64,000 nucleotides of DNA from Paucibacter sp. KCTC 42545 (GCF_001477625.1 NZ_CP013692.1:2170001-2234000); one strand, 5' to 3'. Positions 1-9,585 are shown, numbered from the stretch's first letter. Numbers and translations: made by a program. The notes: generated by a model from the letters alone, not told the origin.

Positions 1-154
1 TGCGATTGCCGACGTGGCAAGGGCTATCTCGGCCGCGCAGCCGAGAACTTTAGAAAAGAATTGCAAAAACCTGCCAATTCTTTTCCTCAGCGTGAAAAAC
101 GTCGTTTTTGCCTGCCTTCCCGGCCTGTGCTGCCGGGGCTAGGCTGCTGCGTGA
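1..154. other. Short intergenic stretch at the window edge
   Basis: I see no convincing gene here. Open frames in this stretch are low-complexity shadows of GC-rich DNA. A GC-rich inverted repeat around 132-140 might belong to the end of the flanking minus-strand gene, but there is no T-run to make it a clear terminator. Confidence 0.4.
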
Positions 155-1084
155 TCAGCCCGCCAGCTCTTCAAAGCCCCCGGCCGACACGAAGACGCGC
201 ACACTGTCGCCGCCGGCGGCCTTGGCCTCGGTACAGGCCAGCGCCGCGGCGCCCAACACGGCGTCAACGGTTTCCAGGCTGTTTTGCAACTGCACCACGC
301 CCAGGCAAGCCTTGACACGGGTGCGATGCAAGCCCCAGCGAAGGCGGTAGCTGGCCACGCCGGCACGGATTTTCTCCGCCACGATCTGCGCGTAATGCTG
401 GTCGCAATTGGGCAAGAGCACGGCGAAATGGTCATCTTCCAGCCGCGCCACGAAGTCGGATGCGCGGATTTTGCTCAGCAGGAGCTGACCCAGGCCGTAG
501 AGGAAATGGTCGCCCACCTCGGCGCCCATGCTGCCGACGATGTCGGTGAACTTATCGACATCGATCCACAAGACCGACACCGGCTGCTTGCGCACGCTGC
601 CGACATGCTCGCTGAGGCGGCGCTCGAATTCGCGGCGATTGGCCAGTTCGGTCAGGCTGTCGTGCTTGGCGGTCCAGGTCGGCTGCATGCGCAGGGCGCG
701 GGCGGCTGTGACGTCGTCCAGAATCCACAAGGCTTCGCCGCCGGGATGATCCCAAGCCAGCGGTGTGGCCTGCAAGCGGCCCCAGAAGCGGCTGCCGTCG
801 CGGCGAACATACTCAATCTCTTCGTCGAAGGGCCGCCCGCTGCCGAAGGCTGCGCCCAGGCGCTGCAGAATAGCCACATCCGCTGCGTCCGACACATGCA
901 CACTGCGCACGGCCTGGCCGCTCAGATCGGTGTCGTCGCCGTGACCGAACAAGTGGTTGAACTGTTCGCTGACCGCCTCGAAGTGGCCACTCTTGACGAA
1001 GCCCATGGCCAGTGGTGCACGCACCATCAAGGCCTGCATGCGCGCGGCAATCACGTCCGGGCCTGCATCTTGTTTCGTTGTCAT
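155..1084 (-). CDS. PAS-GGDEF domain protein with degenerate GGDEF signature
   Basis: The 309-residue protein has an N-terminal PAS-like domain (about 20-130, with the motif RRDGSRFWGRL) followed by a GGDEF-type domain (about 140-300). The GGDEF fold is marked by DSLTELANRREF and VLWIDVDKFTDI. The active-site loop reads EDDHF at residues 216-220 instead of GGDEF, so diguanylate cyclase activity is doubtful. It may be a sensor or a GTP- or c-di-GMP-binding protein. No transmembrane segment is visible, so it is probably cytoplasmic. I chose the ATG at 1084 because AAGGAG lies just upstream; an in-frame extension to 1150 has no comparable ribosome site. It is transcribed alone, away from the ligase gene. 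Confidence 0.85.
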   Translation of the reverse strand: MTTKQDAGPDVIAARMQALMVRAPLAMGFVKSGHFEAVSEQFNHLFGHGDDTDLSGQAVRSVHVSDAADVAILQRLGAAFGSGRPFDEEIEYVRRDGSRFWGRLQATPLAWDHPGGEALWILDDVTAARALRMQPTWTAKHDSLTELANRREFERRLSEHVGSVRKQPVSVLWIDVDKFTDIVGSMGAEVGDHFLYGLGQLLLSKIRASDFVARLEDDHFAVLLPNCDQHYAQIVAEKIRAGVASYRLRWGLHRTRVKACLGVVQLQNSLETVDAVLGAAALACTEAKAAGGDSVRVFVSAGGFEELAG

Positions 1085-1196
1085 CAAATCTCCTTGTCCG
1101 ATGGACGTCGGCACTAGCTTAGGTGTACCCCGAAACCGGGGAAAAGCCAAGCCAGAACAAATCCTTGAATCAGCACCAATTCACCCCGCCAGATGC

Positions 1197-2060
1197 TCAA
1201 AGTTCCGCCACGCGTACAAATGTTGCAAAGCGCGGCAAACCCTTGGCCGTCAAGCCCCGAAAGCGATAAACCACCGTCGCCCCCACTGCAGGCGGGTCAG
1301 CACGCTGCGCCTCGCTGAAGCCGCTGCCGAGCTTGAATTCCTGCCCTTCGCGGTTACGCACCAGCAAAGCACCCAGCAAACCCGCCAGGCGACCAGCACC
1401 CGGCAGTTGCGCCAACACCTCCGCTTCTTCGTCATCCTCGGGCTTGAGCTTGAGCAGGACTTCGCTGCGGCCGGTCGAATAAATAGCGTCGGCCCGGTGC
1501 AAGACCAGGCCTTCCCCGCCAAAACGCACCACCTGATCCAGGCGGGCGCGCAATTCCGCGGCGCTGCCGACCCGAATCTGCGCCACGGCTTGCAGATTGG
1601 CCCAGCGCTGCTCTGCCGCCAAGCTGGCCAAGCGAGCCGCCCTTTGCGCAAAGCTGCCGGGCGCGCCGGGCAGCTCAAACAGCATGAAGTTCAGGCGCTG
1701 CCATTCCTCGTCGATGGGCTGCTGGCGCCGTACCGTGGCCGAAGCAGCTTCAAACTGGCCGCGTGCCAGCCACAGCTCGCCGTCCAAGGGCGTGGCAGGC
1801 AGCTTGGCGGTGAACCAGGCCGGTGCGGCGATGCGCAGGCCTTTGCGGGTCAAGAGCGCCTGACCGGTCCAGAAGGCCCGCACGCCGTCCAGCTTCTCGC
1901 TGACCAGATAGTCGCCGAGCTGAAGGCGGTTCAAATTGCCGGGCGCGGACTTGGCCAGCAACAGGGCTGGCGCTTCGGCGGAAGCGCCGCCGCTCAGCGC
2001 CACCGCCTCGGGCCAGCAAGATGCCGCCAAGAGGGCTTGCACGAAGACACGTTTGCGCAT
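1197..2060 (-). CDS. ATP-dependent DNA ligase, small Lig E type, predicted exported
   Basis: A 287-residue minimal ATP-dependent DNA ligase. It shows the adenylation motif EKLDGVRAFW (nucleotidyl lysine in KLDG), motif III FMLFEL, motif IV GGEGLVLHR and motif V LLKLKP, followed by a compact OB-like domain. The N-terminus MRKRVFVQALLAASCW resembles a signal peptide, which fits the Lig E group, thought to act in the periplasm, possibly on incoming DNA. There is no extra DNA-binding domain and no LigD-type polymerase or nuclease. The neighbouring exonuclease I gene is also DNA-directed, but the two are separated by about 70 bp and need not be co-regulated. Family assignment is strong; the periplasmic location is inferred from the leader. 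Confidence 0.85.
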   Translation of the reverse strand: MRKRVFVQALLAASCWPEAVALSGGASAEAPALLLAKSAPGNLNRLQLGDYLVSEKLDGVRAFWTGQALLTRKGLRIAAPAWFTAKLPATPLDGELWLARGQFEAASATVRRQQPIDEEWQRLNFMLFELPGAPGSFAQRAARLASLAAEQRWANLQAVAQIRVGSAAELRARLDQVVRFGGEGLVLHRADAIYSTGRSEVLLKLKPEDDEEAEVLAQLPGAGRLAGLLGALLVRNREGQEFKLGSGFSEAQRADPPAVGATVVYRFRGLTAKGLPRFATFVRVAEL

Positions 2061-2130
2061 GTGGAGCTCCTGCTCACGACTGCCTGAGCAATCAGGGCTG
2101 ACTGGCGGCTAAAGCCCCGCGCACGAACGC

Positions 2131-3564
2131 TCAATCCAGCGGCGCGATCTGCTCCGCGTAGTCGTAAAGCGCGCCGAGGATGGCCTCGCCCCTATCATCC
2201 GCCTGCTCGCTGAGCTGATCAATATGCTCAAAAAAGCCGGCCAGGGTTTGCGAGCCGCCGGCGCCTTCCACCAGGCGCGCCGTGCGATGGGCCTGCCAGC
2301 GCTGTTGTTCGGACTCGCTCAGGCTGTCCGGGAAATTGCGGGCGCGGAAGCGGAACACCAACTCGGCCAGGCGTGCGTCGGCAAACGCCAACTTGCCTTC
2401 GGCCGCGCGTTGGGCCAGTTGCTCGGCGCTGAGGCCAAGCAGGCGCTGCAACGTGCGGCGGTCCTCATTGCCGACAAAGCCGCCGTACAGGTCTTCATCC
2501 ACATCGGCCGCGTCCTTGCCGGCCTCGCGCTTGAAGATCGCGCCCCACATCCCGTCCAGCAGATGGGCTTGGGCGCCTAACACTGCGGCGTTTTGCAGGC
2601 CCTGCGCCAGGTCCATGCCCCAGCGCTCGGCCATGGCCGGCGACAGGGTTTTCAAATTGCCGATGACGATGGGCGACTTGTTGATGTGAATCGTCTTGAT
2701 CGGCAGGCGCGTCAGGCCTTCCGGCAGGTCTTCTTGCTTCACGAACATGCGGGCGCGGATCTGCTCGGCATTGAGGGTCAGCAATTCGGCCGGATCCTGG
2801 GCCAGATCCCAGACGATCAGCTCATTCTTATTGGTCGGGTGCGGCGCCAGCGGCCAAACCAGAGCCAGGCAGCCACGTTCGACGCCGTACATGCCGGAGA
2901 TGTGCAGGAAAGGCTTGCCCACGCCAATCTCGGCCCACACCGCCTCCTTCTTGCGCAGGCGCAGGCAGAAGTCGAACAGCTTGGGCTGCGCATTTTTGAG
3001 CAAACGGGCCAAGGCGATGGTGGCGCGCACGTCGGACAAGGCATCGTGCGCGGCTTCGTGCGCCAGGCCGTTGGCGGCCGTGAGGTGCTCCAGCTTGAAG
3101 GACGGGCGGCCGTCCTCATGCTTGGGCCACTCGATGCCCTCGGGCCGCAGGGCGTAGGCGCAGCGCACCACGTCCAGCAAGTCCCAGCGGCCGCAGTCGT
3201 TCTGCCATTCGCGGGCATAGGGGTCGCGCAGATTGCGCCACAGCAGATGACGAGTGACCTCATCGTCAAAGCGGATGCTGTTGTAGCCCAGGCCAACGGT
3301 GCCGGGCTGAGCCAGTTCGGCCTCGATGGCGGCGGCAAATTCATGCTCGGGCACGCCTTGTTCCAAACAGGTTTGCGGCAGGATGCCGGTCAGCAGGCAA
3401 GCCTCGGGGTCGGGCAGAAAGTCCGGCGCGGGCTGGCAATAAACCATCAGCGGTTCGCCGATTTCGTTCAAGTCGGCATCGGTGCGCAAACCCGCAAACT
3501 GAGCGGGGCGGTCGCGCCGCGGCACACGGCCAAAGGTTTCGTAGTCGTGCCAGTAAAAAGTCAT
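2131..3564 (-). CDS. sbcB: Exodeoxyribonuclease I
   Basis: Exonuclease I degrades single-stranded DNA 3' to 5' and takes part in recombination and mismatch repair. The N-terminal DEDDh exonuclease fold starts with FYWHDYETFG, which carries the first catalytic Asp and Glu. GYNSIRFDDEVTRHLL and AHDALSDVRATIALA supply later acidic and His residues. The length, about 477 residues, matches the E. coli enzyme. Two in-frame ATGs (3573 and 3564) precede the conserved motif; I use the one nearest to it, and neither has a strong ribosome site. The reading frame remains open far upstream, but that portion overlaps the divergent PBP gene and is not conserved-looking. Confidence 0.92.
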   Translation of the reverse strand: MTFYWHDYETFGRVPRRDRPAQFAGLRTDADLNEIGEPLMVYCQPAPDFLPDPEACLLTGILPQTCLEQGVPEHEFAAAIEAELAQPGTVGLGYNSIRFDDEVTRHLLWRNLRDPYAREWQNDCGRWDLLDVVRCAYALRPEGIEWPKHEDGRPSFKLEHLTAANGLAHEAAHDALSDVRATIALARLLKNAQPKLFDFCLRLRKKEAVWAEIGVGKPFLHISGMYGVERGCLALVWPLAPHPTNKNELIVWDLAQDPAELLTLNAEQIRARMFVKQEDLPEGLTRLPIKTIHINKSPIVIGNLKTLSPAMAERWGMDLAQGLQNAAVLGAQAHLLDGMWGAIFKREAGKDAADVDEDLYGGFVGNEDRRTLQRLLGLSAEQLAQRAAEGKLAFADARLAELVFRFRARNFPDSLSESEQQRWQAHRTARLVEGAGGSQTLAGFFEHIDQLSEQADDRGEAILGALYDYAEQIAPLD

Positions 3565-3619
3565 CTCATGCATGGGCGGCACGATACCGCATCCGCGCGC
3601 CCCGCCATAGATCGGGATA

Positions 3620-6037
3620 ATGAAGTCTCCATTTACGGCCGAGCCCTTGATGATTCGAATCCCACTGCGGCAATTCTTGCCCCTGCAGCGCCAACATGGC
3701 CTGGTCTTGACGAGTGTGTTGTTGATGCTGGCCGGGCTGCTGGGCTTGCTGGTGCTCTTGCTGGCGATTGCCGCCGCCTTCACCTACGCGACCCTGCCCG
3801 ACCTGGACAACCTCAGCGACTACCAGCCCAAGCAGCCACTGCGCGTGTTCACCGCCGACGGCCAGCTGATGGGCGAGTACGGCGCCGAGCGGCGCCAGTA
3901 CCTGCCGCTGGCGCAAATCCCCAAGCGCATGCAAGACGCCTTGTTGGCAATTGAAGACACCCATTTCTACGAGCACAGCGGCGTTTACATGCCAGGCATT
4001 GCGCGCGCCGTGCTTGCCAATCTGACTGCCTCGCGCAGCCAGGGGGCGTCCACCATCACCCAGCAATTGGCGCGCGACCTCTACCTGACCAAGAAGAAGC
4101 TTTACAGCCGGAAATTCGTCGAAATCTTGCTGGCCTGGAAGATCGAGGGGCAGCTGAGCAAAGAGAAGATTCTGGAGGTCTATATGAACCAGATCTATCT
4201 CGGCCAGCGCGCCTACGGCTTCGAGGCGGCCGCCAGTGCCTACTTTGGCAAGCCGCTGCGCGAGCTCAGCATCGCCGAGTCGGCCATGCTGGCCGGCCTG
4301 CCGCAGAACCCGGCTTACGCCAACCCGATCAGCAACTTCCCGCGCGCCAAGCGGCGCCAGAACCTGGTGCTGGAGCGCATGGCCGATGTGGGCAGCATCA
4401 GCCCTTCCGAGTTGGCCGCTGCCAAGGCCGAGACCCTGCACATTCGCAGCCCGCAAGACAGCCGGCTGCATGCCGAATTCGCCGCCGAAATGGCTCGCCA
4501 GGTGGTGTTTGCGCAATATGGTGACGAGGCCTACACCCTGGGCCTGCGGGTGCAGACCAGCGTGATTGCCGAGCAGCAAACCGCGGCCTACAAAGGCCTG
4601 CGCCGCACCTTGCTGGACCTTGAGCGCCGCAAGCCCTATCGCGGCCCCGAGGGCTTTGTGGAATTACCCAAGAACGAGGCCGAGCAAGACAGTGCCATCG
4701 ACCAAGCGCTGGAACAGCACCCCGACAACGACGATCTGCGCGCCGCCGTGGTCTTGCAAGCCAGCCCTGCCAAGGTGGTGGCGGTGCTGCAAAGCGGCGA
4801 TGAACTGACCGTCAGCGGCGAGGGCCTGCGCTCGGTGCAGTTTGCGCTCTCGGGCAAGGCCAAGGCGGCCCAAGCCATTCGGCCCGGCGCCATCATCCGG
4901 GTGCTGCGCGGCACGCCGACCAAGGCCGAGCCGCAAGGGGCTTGGCTGATCGCCCAGGCCCCGGAAGCCGAAGGTGCGCTGGTGGCGGTAGAGCCCGAAA
5001 CCGGCATGGTGCGAGCCCTGGTGGGCGGCTTTGATTTCGGCCGCAACAAGTTCAACCATGTGACCCAGGCCTACCGTCAGCCAGGCTCCAGCTTCAAGCC
5101 CATCGTCTACTCCGCAGCGCTGGAGCAAGGCATTGGCCCCAGCACCGTGGTCGACGATGCGCCACTCAGCTTTGGCAGCTGGGAGCCCAAGAACTCGGAC
5201 GGCAAATTCGACGGCCCGATGACGGTGCGCCGCGCCCTGGCCATGTCCAAGAATATGGTCACCCTGCGCATCATGGAACAAGTGGGACCACCCAAGGCGC
5301 GCGCCTGGGCGGCGCGCTTTGGCCTGGACGCCGACAAGCAGCCCGACGACCTCACCCTGGCGCTGGGCTCGGGCGGCGCAACGCCCCTGCAAATGGCCAG
5401 CGCCTACGCGGTGTTCGCCAATGGCGGCTATCTGCTCAAACCCTTGCTGATCACCCGCATCACCGATGCCAAGGGCGCAGTCTTGTTTGAAGCGCAGCCA
5501 CCCGCGCTGAGCGAAGACCTGCGCGCCATCTCGGCCCGCAATGCTTTTGTGATGAGCAGCCTGCTGCAAGAGGTGACCCGCAGCGGCACGGCCTCACGCG
5601 CCTCCGGCGCCCTGCGCCGCGGCGATGTCTATGGCAAGACCGGCACCACCAACGACGCGGTGGACGCCTGGTTCGCCGGATTTCAAAAGAACTTGGCCGC
5701 CGTGGTGTGGGTGGGTTATGACAACCCGCGCTCGTTGGGCGACCGGGAGTTTGGCGGCGGCCTGGCCCTGCCGGCCTGGATCGACCTGATGAGCGTGGCT
5801 TTGAAGAATCAACCCATCAGCGAAATCAGCGCGCCGGAGCAAGGCCTCATGTATGAGGACGGCGACTGGACCTTCGAGGAGTACGCGGGCGGGGCCGGCG
5901 TGCGCTTCATTGGCAGCAGCGAGGCGGCAGCGGCGGCCGCTTCTGCCGCCTCGGCCGCGTCCGCCGCCGCAGCGGCGTCAGCCTTCTGGTCGAGCGTGGC
6001 GGCTTCTGCTGCCTTGCCGAGCCCGGGCTCGCGCTAG
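3620..6037 (+). CDS. mrcA: Penicillin-binding protein 1A, bifunctional transglycosylase/transpeptidase
   Basis: An 805-residue class A PBP that polymerises and cross-links peptidoglycan at the outer face of the inner membrane. A cytoplasmic N-terminus is followed by one membrane anchor (about 25-55). The glycosyltransferase 51 domain has catalytic Glu112 in IEDTHFYEH and the motif GASTITQQLARDLYL. The transpeptidase domain carries Ser490 in SSFK, SKN at 543-545 and KTGTT from 673. An OB-like insert lies between the two catalytic domains. The C-terminus ends in a low-complexity Ala/Ser tract of about 35 residues. Start 3620 is the longest frame; ATG 3650 is an alternative. It is divergent from sbcB, about 55 bp away. 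Confidence 0.93.
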   Translation: MKSPFTAEPLMIRIPLRQFLPLQRQHGLVLTSVLLMLAGLLGLLVLLLAIAAAFTYATLPDLDNLSDYQPKQPLRVFTADGQLMGEYGAERRQYLPLAQIPKRMQDALLAIEDTHFYEHSGVYMPGIARAVLANLTASRSQGASTITQQLARDLYLTKKKLYSRKFVEILLAWKIEGQLSKEKILEVYMNQIYLGQRAYGFEAAASAYFGKPLRELSIAESAMLAGLPQNPAYANPISNFPRAKRRQNLVLERMADVGSISPSELAAAKAETLHIRSPQDSRLHAEFAAEMARQVVFAQYGDEAYTLGLRVQTSVIAEQQTAAYKGLRRTLLDLERRKPYRGPEGFVELPKNEAEQDSAIDQALEQHPDNDDLRAAVVLQASPAKVVAVLQSGDELTVSGEGLRSVQFALSGKAKAAQAIRPGAIIRVLRGTPTKAEPQGAWLIAQAPEAEGALVAVEPETGMVRALVGGFDFGRNKFNHVTQAYRQPGSSFKPIVYSAALEQGIGPSTVVDDAPLSFGSWEPKNSDGKFDGPMTVRRALAMSKNMVTLRIMEQVGPPKARAWAARFGLDADKQPDDLTLALGSGGATPLQMASAYAVFANGGYLLKPLLITRITDAKGAVLFEAQPPALSEDLRAISARNAFVMSSLLQEVTRSGTASRASGALRRGDVYGKTGTTNDAVDAWFAGFQKNLAAVVWVGYDNPRSLGDREFGGGLALPAWIDLMSVALKNQPISEISAPEQGLMYEDGDWTFEEYAGGAGVRFIGSSEAAAAAASAASAASAAAAASAFWSSVAASAALPSPGSR

Positions 6038-6054
6038 GAGCCCGGTAGGTATGA

Positions 6055-7080
6055 CTAGCTGGCCGCGCCCGCCAAACCGGCAAGCAATTCACGCTCACGC
6101 TGCGGGCTCAGCCCGGCGCGGCTGAATTGCTGCTCGGCCTCAGGCAGCGACTGCCACCAGGCCAAGGTATCCGTCACCGTGTCGCGCAAGGGCCGCAAAC
6201 GCAGGCCCGCCTGCAGGGCGGCCGCATTGCTGCAATGCATGAAGCCTGCGTATTCGTGCTCGGGGGGCAACCAAAGCGGCAACTCGTTCCAGGGCTTGAC
6301 GCCTTGCGCCATCAAGGCGGCGCTGTCGGCCCACACCCAAGCCGGCGCTGCGGCCAAGCCGGCTGCTGCCACGCAGGCGTCAAGCAAATCCTGCCGCGTG
6401 ACATGTCCGCTCACATGCCCAGGCGTGCCCGCCACATTGAAGCGCCCCGTGAGGCCACGCGAGAGCGCCTGCAGGGCGAACTCGGCCAGATCACGCGCAT
6501 CGATGAACTGCAAAGGCTCTTGCGCAGGTGCCGGCACCAGCACCGGCTCGCCCGCTTGGGCGCTGGCAATGCGGGCTGGCCAATAGGTGAAGCGCTGAGT
6601 CGGATCAAAAGGCCCCACCACCAAGCTGGGCCGCAGAATCAGCGGCGACTTGAAGTGCGCGAGCAGCGCGGCTTCACAAGCTGCTTTGAGCGGGCCGTAG
6701 CTGGCGCCGTCGATCACCTCGGTATCGGGATCGCTGAGCTGACCCAGCGGCGAATCCTCCGCATTGGGCACCGCAAAACTGGCGTAGGCCGAGACGCTGG
6801 AGATGTAGAGGTACTGCCCCACCCTGCCCTTGAGCAGCTTGGCCGTGGCCGCCACCTCACGCGGCAGATAGCCGCAGCAGTCCAGCACGGCATCCCATTC
6901 ACCCTCAGCCAGGGCCGAGAGATCAGCGCGCCGATCACCCAGGCGGCGTGCAAGGCCGGGGAACAAAGTGGGCGCCGTTTGACCGCGATGGAAGAGCGTG
7001 ACTTCATGGCCCTGGGCCACGGCAGCCTCGACCAGGTGCCGGCCGACGAACTGCGTCCCACCGAGGATCAGCAGGCGCAT
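6055..7080 (-). CDS. NAD-dependent epimerase/dehydratase family protein
   Basis: An extended short-chain dehydrogenase/reductase of 341 residues. The N-terminal Rossmann motif is LILGGTQFVGRHL. The sheet strand with the catalytic Ser is YISSVSAYA, and the Tyr/Lys pair is in SYGPLKAACE. The substrate is not evident; similarity is to the nucleoside-diphosphate-sugar epimerase superfamily. The ATG at 7080 begins 4 bp after the TGA of the ketoacyl synthase upstream, and the AAGAAGAAG at that gene's end could serve as ribosome site. The two are therefore probably translationally coupled, suggesting a shared pathway, perhaps lipid or secondary metabolism. Confidence 0.82.
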   Translation of the reverse strand: MRLLILGGTQFVGRHLVEAAVAQGHEVTLFHRGQTAPTLFPGLARRLGDRRADLSALAEGEWDAVLDCCGYLPREVAATAKLLKGRVGQYLYISSVSAYASFAVPNAEDSPLGQLSDPDTEVIDGASYGPLKAACEAALLAHFKSPLILRPSLVVGPFDPTQRFTYWPARIASAQAGEPVLVPAPAQEPLQFIDARDLAEFALQALSRGLTGRFNVAGTPGHVSGHVTRQDLLDACVAAAGLAAAPAWVWADSAALMAQGVKPWNELPLWLPPEHEYAGFMHCSNAAALQAGLRLRPLRDTVTDTLAWWQSLPEAEQQFSRAGLSPQRERELLAGLAGAAS

Positions 7081-7084
7081 CAAA

Positions 7085-8206
7085 TCACTTCTTCTTGACG
7101 ATCACGCTGCCCACGGAATAACCCGCACCGAAGGAGCAGATCACACCCAGATCGCCCGAGACCAGATCCGCACGATGGCGGTGGAAAGCGATGATGGAAC
7201 CGGCCGAAGCGGTGTTGGCGAATTCGTCCAGGATCAGCGGGGCCACATCCGAGCCGGCCTCGCCAGCCACCAGCTTCTTGATGATCAACTGGTTCATGCC
7301 CAGATTGGCTTGGTGCAGCCAGAAGCGGCGCACGCCGGTGGGCTGCACATCCACGGTGGCCAGATGGCCTTCGATATGGGCGGCGGCGATGGGCACCACT
7401 TCCTTGAACACCTTGCGGCCTTCTTGGCGGAAGGTCTTGTCGCGGGCCAACGGGTCGCTGTCCTCGGCGCGATTCATGAAGCCGAAGTTGTTGCGGATAT
7501 TGTTGGAGAACTGGGTCACCAGCTTGGTGCCCACGATCTCCCACTGATCCTTGGCGGTAGCCAGATCAGCGCGCTCGATGATGACGGCGGTGCAGACATC
7601 ACCAAAGATGAAATGGCAGTCGCGGTCACGCCATTCCAGGTGGGCCGAGGTGATTTCGGGGTTGATCATCAGCACGCATTTGCTGGCGCCCGAGCGCACG
7701 GCATTAAAAGCTTGCTCCAGCGCGAAGGTGGCCGAGGAGCACGCCACATTCATATCGAATCCGTAGCCGCCCGCACCCAGCGCTTGCTGAATTTCCACGG
7801 CCATGGCCGGGTAGGCGCGCTGCATATTGGCGCTGGCGCAGAAGACGGCGTCGATGTCACTGGCTTGCTTGCCGGCTTGTGCCAGAGCTTGCTGGGCGGC
7901 CTGGACGGCGATCTCGGCCATCAGCGAGATTTGATCGTCGGGCCGCTCTTTGAAGCGCGGATACATGCGGGTGGGATCCAGCACGCCGTCTTTTTCCAGC
8001 ACATAGCGCTGCTTGATGCCGGAGGCCTTCTCGATGAACTCGACACTGGAGTGCACCAGGGGCTGGCGCTCGCCCGCCGCGATGGCCTCGGCGTGCTCGG
8101 CGTTTTGCAAGTCCACATAGGCGTTGAAGGCTTGCACCAGCTCGGCATTGCTGATGGTGTAAGGCGGCTGATAGAGGCCGGTGCCGCTGATGACGACTGA
8201 ATGCAT
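7085..8206 (-). CDS. Beta-ketoacyl-ACP synthase III family enzyme
   Basis: A 373-residue thiolase-fold enzyme of the FabH class, which condenses an acyl-CoA with malonyl-ACP. The catalytic triad is visible: Cys in NVACSSATFALEQAF, His in FWLHQANLGMN and Asn in DEFANTASAGS. It is longer than E. coli FabH and belongs to the group with a longer N-terminal half, so it may be an accessory synthase and not the main initiation enzyme. No fab or acpP genes lie nearby. Start 8206 is preceded by CAGGAAC; the upstream in-frame codon at 8248 has no better site. It appears to form a two-gene operon with the epimerase. Confidence 0.87.
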   Translation of the reverse strand: MHSVVISGTGLYQPPYTISNAELVQAFNAYVDLQNAEHAEAIAAGERQPLVHSSVEFIEKASGIKQRYVLEKDGVLDPTRMYPRFKERPDDQISLMAEIAVQAAQQALAQAGKQASDIDAVFCASANMQRAYPAMAVEIQQALGAGGYGFDMNVACSSATFALEQAFNAVRSGASKCVLMINPEITSAHLEWRDRDCHFIFGDVCTAVIIERADLATAKDQWEIVGTKLVTQFSNNIRNNFGFMNRAEDSDPLARDKTFRQEGRKVFKEVVPIAAAHIEGHLATVDVQPTGVRRFWLHQANLGMNQLIIKKLVAGEAGSDVAPLILDEFANTASAGSIIAFHRHRADLVSGDLGVICSFGAGYSVGSVIVKKK

Positions 8207-8448
8207 GGACGTTCCTGACGGGAAAAGAATTTGGGCAATAGCTCGCAAGTTTAGCGGCTGGGCTCATTGACACCCGGTCCGCCCTTCGCCCAGGCCACCT
8301 GCCTTCAAGACGGGCTTCGCGTAGAATCGGCTACCGGGCCCAAATATTGGTGTCCGGTTTTTTGTGGCCGGACCTCCAAGTCAAGCGCTCGCAGCCCAGG
8401 TGGTGCACTGCTTGCAACGCACCCCAATATGCGAACTTGGAAGCTTCC

Positions 8449-9426
8449 ATGGAAATCTTCGACTACGACAACATCCTCCTGCTGCCGCGCAAATGCCGCG
8501 TTGAAAGCCGCAGCGAGTGTGACACCTCAATGGCCTTCGGCCCACGCCGCTTCAAGCTGCCCGTGGTGCCCGCCAATATGAAAACGGTGGTGGATGTGCC
8601 CATCACCGAATGGTTGGCCGCCAACGGCTATTTCTACGTGATGCACCGCTTCGACCTGGACAATGTGGCTTACGCCAAGTCCATGCGCGACAAGGGGCTC
8701 TTCGTCTCGATCAGCTCCGGCGTCAAGGCCGAGGACTACGCCGTCATCGACCGCCTGGCCGCCGAGGGCGTGGGCGCCGACTACATCACCATCGACATCG
8801 CTCACGGCCATGCCGACAGCGTGCAGCGCATGATCGGCCATATCAAGCAGCGCCTGCCCGACACCTTCATCATCGCCGGCAATGTGGGCACGCCCGAAGG
8901 CGTGATCGACCTGGAGAACTGGGGCGCCGACGCCACCAAGGTCGGCATCGGCCCGGGCAAGGTCTGCATCACCCGCTTGAAGACGGGCTTTGGCACCGGC
9001 GGCTGGCAGCTCTCGGCGCTGAAGTGGTGCGCTCGCGTGGCCACCAAGCCCATCGTGGCCGACGGCGGCATTCGCCACCACGGCGACATTGCCAAGAGCG
9101 TGCGCTTTGGCGCCGCCATGGTCATGGTGGGCTCCTTGTTCGCCGGCCATGAAGAGTCGCCCGGCAACACAGTGGAAGTCGACGGCAAGCTCTTCAAGGA
9201 GTACTACGGCTCCGCCAGCGACTTCAACAAGGGCGAGTACAAGCATGTGGAAGGCAAGCGCATCCTGGAGCCGGTGAAGGGCAAGTTGGCCGACACCTTG
9301 CGCGAGATGCAAGAAGACGTGCAGAGCTCGGTCTCCTACTCCGGCGGCACCAGCTTGGCTGACCTGCGCAAGGTCAACTATGTGGTGCTGGGCGGTGAGA
9401 ACGCCGGGGAACACCTCTTTATGTAA
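8449..9426 (+). CDS. guaC: GMP reductase
   Basis: A 325-residue TIM-barrel enzyme converting GMP to IMP with NADPH (purine salvage, cytosol). The start [16 protein letters not shown] is typical of GuaC and there are no CBS domains, which separates it from IMP dehydrogenase. The catalytic Cys173 lies in [11 protein letters not shown], and the phosphate-binding loop is [11 protein letters not shown]. Start 8449 matches the family N-terminus; the open frame extends about 100 bp upstream without homology. The gene stands alone. The preceding 240 bp hold no recognisable riboswitch. Confidence 0.92.
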   Translation: MEIFDYDNILLLPRKCRVESRSECDTSMAFGPRRFKLPVVPANMKTVVDVPITEWLAANGYFYVMHRFDLDNVAYAKSMRDKGLFVSISSGVKAEDYAVIDRLAAEGVGADYITIDIAHGHADSVQRMIGHIKQRLPDTFIIAGNVGTPEGVIDLENWGADATKVGIGPGKVCITRLKTGFGTGGWQLSALKWCARVATKPIVADGGIRHHGDIAKSVRFGAAMVMVGSLFAGHEESPGNTVEVDGKLFKEYYGSASDFNKGEYKHVEGKRILEPVKGKLADTLREMQEDVQSSVSYSGGTSLADLRKVNYVVLGGENAGEHLFM

Positions 9427-9445
9427 GAGAGCCGCCTCGCTGCCG

Positions 9446-9524
9446 GCGTTTCGGCTCAGCCCAAACGCTGGAGAGCATCAGTTTTTTTAGCGTAACTGCG
9501 TGGGTCCAGCGTTTCGGCTCAGCC
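9446..9524. repeat. Pair of 16-bp direct repeats
   Basis: GCGTTTCGGCTCAGCC occurs at 9446-9461 and again at 9509-9524, 63 bp apart, between guaC and the nemA-like gene. Part of the sequence between (9463-9471) is also complementary to 9507-9515 and could pair. No function is apparent. Confidence 0.6.
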
Positions 9525-9550
9525 AAAATGCCAGCCAGCATCACGCAGTA

Positions 9551-9585
9551 CAAAAAAAGGGGCGCCCCACAGCGCCCCTTTCGCT
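9551..9585 (-). terminator. Rho-independent terminator of the nemA-like gene
   Basis: Stem AGGGGCGC at 9558-9565 pairs with GCGCCCCT at 9572-9579. On the minus strand it is followed by seven T residues. It lies just downstream of the reductase gene and may also act weakly for guaC. Confidence 0.8.

Noticed and set aside
284..3954. Long open frames opposite the GGDEF, ligase and exonuclease genes (for example 284-1117, 957-2087, 2593-3954)
   Set aside because: They are composition shadows of GC-rich genes on the other strand, with low-complexity Ala/Gln/Gly-rich products and no ribosome sites.
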